Shown here in pieces: positions 12,201-24,800 of a stretch of DNA of 64,000 bases. How positions within the stretch are numbered: position 1 is the stretch's first letter; each line of letters begins with the position of its first letter. The notes under the pieces are model-generated. The model did not search any database and was not told the DNA's origin. It saw nothing but the letters and a program-made list of their open reading frames with translations. Position numbers and translations under genes: made by a program. Source of the stretch: Puffinus mauretanicus. Lineage: Eukaryota > Chordata > Aves > Procellariiformes > Procellariidae. The DNA is taken from positions 2,108,001 through 2,172,000 of the forward strand of contig JAJKFH010003762.1 of NCBI GenBank assembly GCA_023333565.1, written 5' to 3'.

Positions 12201-14689
12201 ATGTTCTGCCTCGCCTCTCAAAGTTTCAGAGTTAAGTGGAAAACTTACCTCAAATGTGAAAGCAGACCCCAAAAAAACAAGTGGAGTCAGGAAGGGAGAT
12301 AAGCTATTGGGAAATACACTAAATAATTAGGAAAAAAAAAATAACCAGAGAGGAAGAGATCCTTTAAAAGCTATTTAATAACAAATCAGCTATTGTATCT
12401 GTCAATACAGAAAAAATGAGGATGCTGACAACTCTTCATCCCACGATCTGCAGCATTAATAAGTGATGAAGTATTAAAAAAACTGGGACGTTTTGTGCCT
12501 AAAACAATATCACATGAGGACAAGGGAATAAAGCTGAACTAAAACAAAGGACATGATTGTGTATTGCTGGCAAATAATGACATAAATGAAAAACAAAAAC
12601 ACGGAAACAAATACAGACCCTCCAACCATCAAATATAAGGAAAACATGACTGCCTCATTTTTTTGGCAGTAATCAGATACAAATCGTGAAATCAGCACTG
12701 CCTGATGAAAGTTTTGAATGCAGTCGTTATTCCAGAAGTATCCAGCCTAAACTGCTTATTTAAACAGAGAGAGGGAGATGGCATGGGATCCGAGGATTAA
12801 AGTGACGCTGAGGTAAGAGTTTTGGGGTACATACCATCCCAAGGTAAACAGCACCATGAAGGACATAGCCTGAAGGGAAAGCCTTTTCTATCCAAGCCTA
12901 CTGTCATGCTGCTCTCCTTCCACTGTGAATGCGTTTCCCTTGCTACTGCCTCACTAACCAGGAGGCAAGACCGTTGCACCTCTGGCACATCCAGTGCTGG
13001 AACACCCACCACTTGTTTCTTCGGCACAGCCAACGCAGTTGCTAAACCCTCTGACTCCTCCCTTCTCTCATGCTCAGCATCTGCCCCACGCCTTTACCGG
13101 GACATTGCTGAAGAGCTCTACCCTGGGACACTCTGCCCTCTCCTTCCTATTCCCAAGGAAAGGAAGAGTTATTCTTTTGTGAACTTGAAATATTCCTACA
13201 ACATAATCAGGTTTCACAAAGATTTCCAAGCAGCACCGTCCGCTGCCTGCCATCTACCCAGCTTACACTACACAAGTCACCTTAGGTTGATTTTGTATTG
13301 TTCATTTCACAGCTCTCACCCAATCTCCCCCATTTCGTTCCATGTAAGCGCCTTTAATGCCAGAGTCTTGTGCTGTAGTAAATGAGGGAAGGAATTCATT
13401 TTTTTGTACGTGCAAGTCAGTCAGAAAGCACAGTGGGGAAGCTAGAAACAAGAAGCAGAGATGGGGAGGGATCATCTGGTTATTTTTTTGCAGCAGAACC
13501 TAGGGAGGCTGTATTAGGTAGGGCCTTATATTTCCTTTAGAGGATGTGCATTAAGCAGAGTTCTGCCCTGATCCCTTTAGGAAGTGGGAGAGTTACGATG
13601 GTGCCTTTTCCCTGAGAGCATTTCTAAGCTTTCCTCATAGGAAGCTTTCCTTGTGGTGCATTCTTAAGTAGATCACATGTAAAGGAAAATCCCAATTCAG
13701 AATTAATTGGCATACATTTTTTCAGGAGCTGGGGGGATTTTGAATTTCTTCCTTCTAGATGAACTTACAACACTCCTGCAATCCCACAGTTGAAGTTGCA
13801 CCTGTCTGTGGAAGCATGCAAGCACAGGGCCCGCAGCAAAATACATCCTTCCGATTTTACCTCTCCGCCCTGTTACTCAGACAGATGCTTTCCAGCGTGG
13901 TGTCCATGGCCCACATTTACTCCAGCTTGTTCTTGCAGTCTTTGCTTCCTTCAGTGATGTTCTCGCTGTGGATGCAGTAGCAGAGAAAGAAAGCCGTGTT
14001 TGGAATGAACCATTTCCAGCATCCCTGCACACTCGGAGTCAGCAACTGAAGCACATGCTTTGGCGGTGTAAAAACTCCTTGTTTAAGGGGGTCCAGAACA
14101 ATACTTCACTTGGAAATGCTTAGTACCTTTAGCTCCAGGATCATCCACACCATGTGCTTGCCTTCCATTATTTTATGAAAGAAAGCAAAGGTGTTTCTAC
14201 CATGACAGACCACTGTCCCCTTGAGTCATGCTTCTGCTTTTAAAAAAATACTTACTTGTAAACATAGCCGACCAAACAGCACATCCACTGCCTAAGTACC
14301 ACCACTCTTTATCCAGACAGGTACGCACTTTTCATCTCCTGTCCAGCAGCTATCTGTGTATATAGCAAGCTTCATCTGAGTCACACAGTAATAATCACTG
14401 CCTATATACAAGATCCCTTGTGTACTGTATATTAATGTCTGTCTGGTAATTTAATGGCACCTCTAGGCATAAACAAAAGTTTATTAAAACAGTAAGTAAA
14501 ATGTTCCCGAAGACTGGCCTGCATTTTTAATTTTCTATTCAGCATTCCAAAATACGGAGCCAGCCTTCTTATGCAAAAAGCAAGCTATGGAGTTAACACC
14601 AAGTAACATCATTTTGCACAAGTTAGGCATAGCATGGCCTAGAGCAATAGGATGCTTCATTTATATTCACAAGCCCCTTCTTTTCTGAT
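6261..14689. other. Intergenic region, no gene recognised
   Basis: This is moderately AT-rich sequence between the SLC10A7 promoter and the first solo LTR. It contains open frames up to 137 codons (6634-7047, plus) and about 159 codons from the first ATG in the plus frame ending at 13385. Neither resembles a family I know. A perfect 7-bp inverted repeat (CCAGACC/GGTCTGG) occurs near 8641-8661. I see no tRNA, snRNA or named transposon here. Confidence 0.55.
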
Positions 14690-15856
14690 TGTATTGGGTT
14701 TGCATGGCAAGGTTTTGGTAGTGGGGGAGGCTACAGGGGCGGCTTCTGTGAGAAGCTGCCAGAAGCTTCCCCTATGTCCGACAGAGCCAATGCCAGCCGG
14801 CTCCAAGACAAACCCACCGCCAGCCACGGCCGAGCCCATCAGCGACGGTGGTAGTGCCTCTGTGATAGCATAGTTAAGAAAAGGGGAAAAACAAAACCCT
14901 AGGAAACTGCAGCCGGAAAGAGGAGTGAGAATATGTGAGAGAGACAACTCTGCAGACACCAAGGTCAGTGAAGAAGGAGGGGAAGAGGTGCTCCAGCCAC
15001 CGGAGCAGAGATTCCCCTGCAGCCCGTGGTGAAGACCATGGTGAGGCAGGCTGTCCCCCTGCATGGAGGACCATGGTGGAGCAGATATCCACCTGCAGAC
15101 CGTGGAGGACCCCATGCCAGAGCAGGTGGATGCCCGAAGGAGGCTGTGACCCTGTGGAGACCCTGTGCTGGAGCAGGCTCCTGGCAGGACCTGTTGACCC
15201 ATGGAGAGAGGAGCCCACGCTGGAGCAGGTTTGCTGGCAGGACTTGTGACCCCATGGGGGATCCATGCTGGAGCAGTCTGTTCCTGAAGGACTGCACCCC
15301 GTGGAAGGGACCCACGCTGGAGCAGTCTGTTCCTGAAGAACTTCACCCTGAGGAAGGGACCCACATTGGAGCAGTTAATGAAGAACTGCAGCCTGTGGGA
15401 AAGACCCATGTTGGAGAAGTTCATGGAGGACTGTCTCCCGTGGAAGGGACCCCACGCTGGAGCAGGGGAAGAGTGCAAGGAGTCCTCCCCCTGAGGAGGA
15501 AGGAGCGGCAGAGACAAAGTGTGATGAACTGACCGCAACCCCCGTTCCCTGTCCCCCTGCGCTGCTGGGGAGGGAAGGTAGAGAATTTGCGAGTGAAGTT
15601 AAGCCTGGAAAGAAGGGAGGGGTGGGGGGAAGGTGTTCTAAGAATTGGTTTTATTTCTCATTACCCTACTCTGATTTGATTGGTAATAAATTAAGCTAAT
15701 TTCCCCAAGTCGAGCCTGTTTTGCCCGTGATGGTAATCTGTGAATGATCCCCCTGTCCTTATCTCGACCCACGAGCCTTTTGTTATATTTTCTCTCCTCT
15801 GTCCAGCTGAGGAGGGGAGTGACAGACCGGCTTGGTGGGCACCTGGCACCCACCAC
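14690..15856 (+). mobile_element. Long solo LTR of an avian endogenous retrovirus
   Basis: A roughly 1.17-kb element starts TGTATTGGGTTTGC and ends CCACCACA, so it has the TG...CA ends of an LTR. I recognise the sequence as a long LTR family dispersed in bird genomes. The plus orientation is set by an AATAAA polyadenylation signal at 15685-15690, followed by T-rich sequence. Where I remember a CATATTTAAG-like TATA region, this copy reads catagttaag near 14868-14877, so the promoter may be decayed. The middle (about 15150-15465) is a degenerate tandem array of units carrying GCTGGAGCAG and GGGACCCACG. No retroviral gag, pol or env sequence flanks it. I see no clear target-site duplication (ctgat on the left, tggat on the right). 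The family name is not assigned. Confidence 0.8.
15150..15465 (+). repeat. Degenerate tandem repeat inside the long LTR
   Basis: Successive units of roughly 40-60 bp share CTGGAGCAG, CCTGAAG and GTGGAAGGGACCCACG. The two best copies lie near 15263-15312 and 15313-15361. The array keeps open frames on both strands (up to 293 codons, minus), but these are by-products of the repeat, not genes. Confidence 0.7.
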
Positions 15857-18800
15857 ATGGATCATCTTTAACAATGACAGCCAAACAAAAAATTTGGATT
15901 GATTATTAGGAAATATGTACAACTGCAGGAAGCAGCAGCATATTGATCACTACTCAAATTACTTGTCAATTCTTCGATGGGAAGCCATATGACAGCTAAA
16001 ACCTTAAATTCCAGGCAGTAGTTGGCAGTGCTCGCTGTAGTTGCGTTCTGAACATTGGGCACGTAAAAGTGATACCATTCCTTCCCTGCGCTTATCTCTT
16101 CATTTGCATGAGATGCTTATTTTACAAATGATTTAGCACTTTAAAGACCAGTAGGTTTCACCTTCTCTTATCATAAAAGAATTCCTTGACCTCAATAAAA
16201 CACACATAATACACGTGCCAGCTATTACATCTATTATTAAACGTTTACAGTGGGCAAGTAGGTGGACACATTTTTTGGCAATATTTAAGCAGAAACTGGG
16301 ACTGATTTTCACATTTCAGGTTAAGTAATGGAGACATGAAAATTTTCAGTAGAAAATTGTCCGTGGAGGAAATGGAGAGGCTGACGAACAAGCAAGGAGC
16401 TCTGCTTTTAGCAAGTCTCATTTCAGATCCCAGCCACATTTCCAGACTGCAATGACGTTCCCCCTCCGCTCCTCCACTGTAATTTAGCATACGCTAAGGA
16501 CCCTGAAGCACTTTCCAGCTCCCAGGGCACATTACCACCTCTCTGCATATTGAAACAAGACCCAGCAGTGCCCACTCGCTACTGTACCGCTTGGTTTCCA
16601 CAGAAAGAAAACAGGAGCATTACGAGAAGGTAGACAGACGTTCTCCAACAGGTCCCATCAAAGTGATCAGAGCACTAGGACTTTGCAAGCCTAGAGCAAA
16701 TATAGATGTTCCCAGCTCTTTGCTCGGAGCCTCAATACTTTTGTCATAACCTAGAATATTTGCCTACTTGCCACGATTAAGGGACTCAGGCAGCTAAGAA
16801 GTCTCTTGCAAACAGCACCAGCAAGAGTTAGCAAGGAGGAGAAGGACTACAGGTATCTCGGAAGAAGAGCTCCCAGAATAAATCCTTTAATGCCTGTACA
16901 GAATAAAAACTTTTACTTGGTGTAAAAGATAAAAGCATTCATGGCACATCAACTGCTTTTTTTGTGGCATTCTTCAGTGTTACACAGAGTTCAGCTTTTT
17001 TATTTTTAAAACACGTTTTTCTTATATTTAAGAGACAGTCTAATATAAACAGATTTGCTACTGCCCTGTTAGCCTTAACCTGCAGAGATTGATGTCCTCC
17101 TTTATTTATAGCAAGATGATTTTAGTTTTAAAAAAACCCTGACTCTTATGGTTTTTACTGTCTTGTTTAAGATTAGATGTCAAAGCTTTGAGCATTCAGC
17201 AGTAAGCACAAGATCCTAAGTCTTGCACAAACATCTCAGGTTTTGTGTGGGTTTTTTTTTTTAATCAGAAATCGGTGGCACTGCTCGTGAGAAAAAGCAA
17301 AACGTAAGGGTCAGGCCATAATGCCAGTGTAACTGTGGTGCACACTTTGTGGTACTTCACATTTCCAGTTAAATGTTATCTGTCATAAAATGCTGCCACG
17401 AAATATTCAGGCATAATGGACTATATATGCAAACAAGAGCTTGCAGGATCTGGCCCAGAACTTAAAATTAGGTAAATTAACGCTGCCGTTGGAGCCTTCA
17501 GACCCGATGTGGCAGTAAGTCCCCGAAATCCTCCTGGAGGTCAAGAGGTCTTCCACGTGGGAGGGGAATTCAAACCATTCCCTCACATGGGACATTCATT
17601 ATAAGGCTCTCTTTTCCATGTTTTTTTTCTTCTAGAGATGAGGATGACTGTTTAGGACCCTCACCATTAAAGGCAAGAGCTCCTTCCCATTTTAATACTT
17701 TAATCTCCATAGTTGTGATTTAATAAATTTTTAATATTGCGCTGTCTGTGCAAGGTCCACTGTCCGTCTCCCCTGCATAGCAGCTGTGAAGATACAAGGG
17801 CTGAAATTTTAGCCCCAGTTCACCAGAGCACTTGCACACATTTAAGGTGCTGCAGCTGGGGAAGAGGCTGATTTACTTAAATCTGCTCTGCTGAGTTAGA
17901 GACCTATGACCTTATATCATATGCAACTTTAAATTGAGTTAATAACAGTTATATGTATGCAATGACATAAACCACTGGCTTTTTCATTCCAGAAATAGAA
18001 AAGAATAAGAAAAATGTTGGTCAGAGTCTGGAAGCTTTGCATATTCATACTTCTCACAGTTGTTAAGTGTTTGAAAATTCAGGTAATGAGCATACAATAC
18101 TCTGGCTGCCTTTGTATTGCTTGGGGGTTTGCTGTTCTAGTAATATCTCTACAGAAACCGTTCTATCAAGTCAGGTTTTTTTGCCCTCAAATTGAATTAG
18201 CGCTTGTAGATTGAAGTTTTCAACATCACCCATAAGATTTTTCGACTTGTCAAAGAATCTGCATGGTCTCTAACCATGAATAAAAATGATTTCAGATATC
18301 ATCTTTATTTCAAGTTTTATTTCCTGGGATTAATTTAATTGATTGTGCTGGTGGCTTGTTAAACAGCTGCTGAAATAAACAGACCATTTGTCTTTCTATG
18401 TAAACATATGGGTACTTGGTTTAATTATAGTTCATGCCGGTGTTGAGAAAAAAACCCAGAAAACAAAAAATACCCTCTGTTTTCCAAACTGACCATAGAC
18501 CTGAAATTGTAAGAACTCTCTCACAGCAACAAAACTTGGCCCGTTTTCCTCTTGCTGGTTTTAATAAATCTTTTATCATATAGATGGAAAAGAATAAAGT
18601 TCAGTAGATTATATATAACCTGGTAACTTTTTTTGTCATATATCCACATGCTTACACAGGACATCTGTGGTTTTCTCCTTGCCTGATATAACTAGGAGTA
18701 GCCCCATAAATCTTTACTTCAATATAATTCTCATTTTATGCTTAGCAGACCTAACCCTGATTTGTGTCTATTATTACAATCACATTAACCCTGTTTTATG

Positions 18801-21800
18801 GCTGTGTAACAGATCAGGGTTTAAACCAAAAACTGTAGATAAAATACAGTGGAATACACACCCCTTTGGCTTTAACACACATTTTTACTTCCCACAGACA
18901 GCTCTAGTAAAGAAAATAGCATTGCCAACAGGAAATAAAAGGAATAAATCATTCCAAATAATTCTTCTTAAACTCTTCTGTAAGAATTATTTAGTTCCTT
19001 TAAGATCCTTAGACATCTTGATTTTCTTAGTTATTCTCATTATATAATAAAAAAAAAATCACAGGCTTACATGGAGACAAAGTAAGCAGAAGCAAATGGA
19101 GCCTCTAGCACTGGACTGGAAGTGGGCAAAAAGAATCACTTCTGTAATAAGATTCTGGAAACTCATAGGTACATACAGGATCAATTATTAATAGCCTTTT
19201 TATGCCTAGATAAGCACCATTCTTAGCAGTGTGCATGTGCAATACAAATAAAATATTAATAAGCAGCACACAGTTGGGTCCAAAGAGAAGGAAAGCTGCA
19301 TAGATAAGACTTGTTCCGTTACACAGACCCTCAGCTTCTCCCTCTCTACTATCCTACTCCAACCAGACCACGTCACCAGTTTCCTATCCCAAGCTTTCAA
19401 TGAAATGAAACACAGGTACACATCATGCACGACAGGTCGAGGAGGGGAGCGAAGCTGAGACAGCTGCCGTGAAACACCCAACAACAGTCGGGAAGAGCAA
19501 GCAACAAATGGAATACTTCATGCCTAGCTCCAGTTTTGAGGCTATCAGAAGACCTTGGAAAGAGGAAGAACCATGTCAATGTAACCAGGATATGCGAGGT
19601 AGGAAGAGCCTTTGGGAGCCAGACCAGAAGAAAAGCAATCATTGTCCCCACACCACCACATGGACAGGTATTTCAGAGCCAGGAAACCAGGGTCCAGAGT
19701 CATCTGTGCGCAGCCACTGCTGCTCAGATGACATTGTTTACTGGTGGGAAAGGAGCAGGTCTCCAGTAATGCAACCTAGCCTTGCAATTGCTCTCCAAGG
19801 GAGAAAGAAAAGGCGGGGAGGAAGAAAGAAAGAGTAGGAGCCTTACAATTTCATTACGCAGGAAATATCTGGTCACCAACAACCATCCTGAGCTAGAATT
19901 CAATAAATATTCACTTTGTCCAACAGTATCCTGGTCCATCATTGCTTTTAAAAGTAAAGCCATGCCCTAGAGGCTGCACATACGCGTATCTACCCGGACA
20001 CATTCAGACGGCCAAACTTCAGCCCAGTCTCCCTCACTGAGTTCAAGCTCTGCTCCTTGGGAGAGCTGCAGAGGAAATTAGGATAGCCACATATGTAATC
20101 TCTCTGCTGTTTTCAGTCACATACTAGACTTAAAAAGCAAACCAAAGATTTAATTTTAAATGATATGTGGATGAATATCCTACTTCAAGTAAATAGAATC
20201 TGGCATTAGTAAAGTTATCACTAAACTGCTAAAAAAATGCAGAAAGACAACAAAAATTCAGAAGAGGCACAACCGTGTCATTGGCACTGGTTGCTGAAAG
20301 TAGCTATTCATTTAATGACAAAAGTAAACTATTCCCATTTTCTCAGATCAGTCTATAATTTGGGGGGCTGTCTATCTCGGGAAAACCTATTTTTACCCTT
20401 CACAGAGGAACATAAAAATTCTAATCAGTTTTCAAATCTCAGGAGTCCAAAGAGAATTTGCATTTCTGCATAAAGAAGGACTCGGTACAGAGGAATAAAA
20501 TGGGAATGATTTGGATTAGATGAACTCAGGTAGGATGCTGCTGTGGTCAGTTCCTCGACAGAATTTAGCATGGTTGGTAAGACCTACCTTTTTTCAAGCC
20601 CTTCTCTGGAATGATGCCAGCTGTAATTATACATTAGAATGAGCAAGCATCTTGAATTCACAGTAGAGCTGTGAACTTGTTTCTCCTCACCTTCAGTGAT
20701 GTATTTCTGCCCTCCTTCTTCATCTTCCCTGTGTTGTTTTGCAGTTTATGTCAAACAAGTCTCAGTCTTCTCATTACAGACAAAAATCTCTGCTTGTTGA
20801 TGTGCTGAGAGCGCTAATTCTTGTTGTTCTCACTTGTTACAGAAAAACTCCTGCCAAAGGAACCATTTGGCTTAAAATATTATAAACAACCTCTCCTCCT
20901 TTACCCGCCACCACAGCTTGCTTTTAAGAAGTCTGTTTTCATAAACAGTACGTCTTGTCTGTTCAAAACAGCATAACTAGGAGTTGCCATATCAAACACA
21001 TTCATGGAAGACAGCAATAAAGAAATACCTTGGCAGACTAATGATGACCTCCCGCAAGTCAGGCACTTAAAAGACTCACTTTCCTGCTTAGCAGATTAAA
21101 AAGTTATAGCTGAGTGGCACAGTTTCCACTCACTTGTCAAGTAATACCTGCCCTATGAGCTACCGTGAAAATCAAAATCAGACACACCATAGAGATGGCT
21201 ACCAAATAAATCGGTCTAACTCTGTGGGACATGAAATAGTCAGGTTAGTGTCAGCTGCTGGTGGACAGCAGAAGAGACTGAAGGTAGACAAGAAAATATG
21301 GACCTGCTTTTTCCATTGCTTACCTTGCTGAAGCCTATGGATTTCTATAGCATTTCTTCCCGTTTAAAACCAGGGTGGGAAGAACCAGCTATGTTAAGGA
21401 GGAGGGACTGGCTTTGCATCTATCTGGGTATTTTGTCTGGTGCCTAAGCATTAGTCTCTTGCACACAGCTTCCCATTTAAGTAGCAAAGGCAAGTTTAGA
21501 GACAGAAATGTAAAAATGAGAGAGTAGTACACTCTTAGCAAAAATGGAAGTGAAAATTTAAATAGTAAGAAAGGCTAACTTGGATAGTGCTTTGCAGAAG
21601 CGGAACACCTAGACCAGTGCAGAATTGCAGCTAGGACCTTGTCACCAAGTTCACTGGGTTTGTGACAAACCATCTTTGAGTCCTGCAGAGTTGTTTGGGT
21701 GGGCAAACACTGGCCTGCTCGCACCGGTGCCTCTGGCCGGAGGGAGCAGCCGTACACTGCCGGCCTGGCCGGAGCCATGGGCAGGGTCCGCAGGCACCCA

Positions 21801-24800
21801 TCGGGTCCAGTTTTGCCTCGTGGTATTTCTTTAGGAGCTCACGTGCTGCCGAACTAAGCCCGGGAGGATTAGGGGTGATGCTATCTCCTTCCACGTATCA
21901 GCTGTAACTTCTCATTTCACTGTGTATTATGTTCTGTAGAGATCCCATTGCATTTCACATCACAAAACACACAGAGAACACTGTTCTTAATAATGTAGCA
22001 TATTCCTTTAAAATTATTTAACAAGCACAGCAAACAAATACAACTTAAAGCTACCTTAAGTACTAGCCTCTTAAAATACAAATGCACGTAAGCATGAAAG
22101 CTATTAAAAGAATAACCGTAAGCGTTATTTAAACAGGTCTATGTAATTCCTAATGTAAGTAGAAGGGGCGGAAAATGCCTCATGCCCAAGATTTAGAAAT
22201 CCGCTGGCCTGTGGTCTTGCACTAACATTACCATCGCTCAGCCCAAACATTCGAACTGGAGGCAAAATGAAGTTCACTCTTTGAATCTGATTTATTCTTC
22301 CAGGCTTCAAAACTGGGCAGAAAGCCTTGGTAGAAAAAAAGTGAAGAGTGAAATCTTGATTCTGTCCAGATTAACAGAGAAAGCGCTCGTGAAGTCCTGA
22401 CCTCGCTGAAGTCCCATTAGCATTTCAGAAAGTAGCAGAGACTGACACATTTCTGCTAAAATGAGCGTGTGGGTTTCTCATAGGGGTCCCACACCCACCA
22501 GCCGACGCTGGGTTATGTTGAGGCTGAAATGAATTCTTAGTTGGACAAAACTCACACCGATGCCTGCTGAGCTCCTCCTCCAGGTGGGAATGAGCAGAGC
22601 CATCTACAACAGGTGGAGCTGGGGCTTTTCCCCAGAGATCAGGATTAGTGCTTCAAAATGGTAGAGCAGAAGTCTTGCCCTAAAAAGTGAACAGTTTTGC
22701 CACTAAACAGGAAAAAAAAAAAAACGAACCAACTGGAATGATGCTAAACCAAACCATGATTACAACAGTTTTATGCTTGGTATCTAAGACACTTGCAATG
22801 CCATTAGCTTCCAGATACCTATATTTGGTTAGAAGGATTTGTGTTTGTTGTCTATTAGTAAGAACAAACTTTTTGCCACTTGCTTTTGAGTGAGATACAT
22901 GGGTATGTCCTAGAGGGTTGTTTGGTTGGGGTTTTTTCCCCACTAGAGTGTTTCAAGAAGTTCCCACCTTTGTTTTCTTCTTTCCCTGTTGTATCTCCCT
23001 CCAGCTTCTGAAGTTGCATGGGCTACTATTTATTCATCACTTGCCTTTATTGAGATGCAGTTCAGGTTTTCACCTGTGTTGTATGTTTTGCAACCATGAA
23101 ATATGGATCTAAGATTCAAAAGACACAAGAGTGTAAAGACCCTTTCAGACACTTTCTGCTTTCTGAAGAAACCGCAGCAGATACAAAAGCAGTTCAGCAG
23201 TGCAGAGCTGTTACCTGTGACCTAAAATAGTTTCTAATACACTGAATTATTTTAGATTTTAACATTGTTACGCTGGAATAAATATCAAGTTCTTTCTACA
23301 TTTTCATCATGTTCTGATAAAATCCCAGGTCTGACAGTGTATCTTGACGAAAGAGTCCACATGAAATATGTTGCTAATTATTTATACACCTCTTCAAAGG
23401 CTCAGTGCTTCTACTTGTACTTCTCACTACTCTTACCTACCCAGGCCCTAAAGCTGTTTTTCAATCACTGAACTGAAACCCCTTAGAGTAACAAGTTTAT
23501 AATAGAGGTTCATAAACCTGGCAGTGATTAACAGCACGGGTTAATCAAATGAGTGTAGAACAGGCTTTTCCCCCCTTTTCTTTAAAGGAAACTGGCCCCA
23601 AGTGTTTTTCTCTTATTGCTACACGGAAATAAATTTGCAATTAACTTTTACTTATTGGTGTCGTAGCAGCCTCTGAAGACCCCAGCCAGAAGCAAGCACC
23701 GTTGTGCTTTTCAGCATGTAAATGCACACCAGAAGACAGCCACCACTCCAAAGAGCCGACAACCCCGCACGGTCCCGCAGCCGAGCCCCAGCGATGCCCA
23801 GGGGCGGGCAGAGCCCGGCTCTGCCAGGAGCCACCCCTGCCTGAAAAAGAGGAGGCAGCCTCATGCGCAGGCGTCATCCCACTTACTAAACAAGCTGCTT
23901 GATGATTTAAAATAATTAAGAGGAATTGTCCTCCACTGACATCGGTTGGTCAGCTTCTTCTGAAAATAAAAACCTACTATGCCAAACCTACTGTGTTTAA
24001 TTTACTCCAAGAGCAAGAGGACATAAGTCTCCAGCATACTCTACACAAGGCATTAATATCCAATTTCAGCTGTTTGCAATCAAACTCTCACTGAACACGA
24101 ATTAACAACGGGAAAGGTGGGTCTGTGGTGGTTACCAGGCTGGATGGCAGCTGGGCCTACACAGCCTGAACTTCCCAAAACTTGGAGCCAGCAAGAAGCT
24201 TCAAACAGAAAATGGCTTTCAGTGGCTGCTTTCTAAACCCTGAACAGATTGTTTGCCAGTCACTAGCCACAGCGGGTTTTTTTAGAGTTTTCTGGAGCAT
24301 GATTTTGAAATAAATGGGATTAAAGTCTTGATTTAATTCAATTCTCATGGGGAGAAAAAGGAAATTCCTGGACTGAGTTAGCTAAGTGCAGGGATGAAAA
24401 AAAACTATGGAGCAAGTACTGAAATGTATGATATTTGCTTCACCTCATTGAGTCAGTGTTTTGTTTTCTTGTGTTAATTGCTTCTGGAAATTACAAACCC
24501 AAACCACCCACAGTCACTGTGGCTAACAGACTGAGCCTGAACACCCAACACCTTCTCTCGGGACTTTCGCTGGCGGTTATGAAAACCCATGCTTGCTCAG
24601 GACTTCCTCTGTTATCAGCCGAGTTGATGATAATAAACCCATCACGTGAACCCAGAGTAAACTCATCCTCCTGCTTGACAGCTCACCTTCCTCGCGAGGT
24701 CCCAGCGGCACACACCCCTCCCCCCCTGCCCGAATTCACGGGAAAGGACCTCTCCTTTCTCTCTGGTCATTGTACTGGTGCTCAGCGCTGGAGCATCCAA

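Noticed and set aside
14657..15538. A 293-codon minus-strand frame and a 168-codon plus frame
   Set aside because: Both lie within the solo LTR and arise from its internal tandem repeat; they do not match retroviral proteins.
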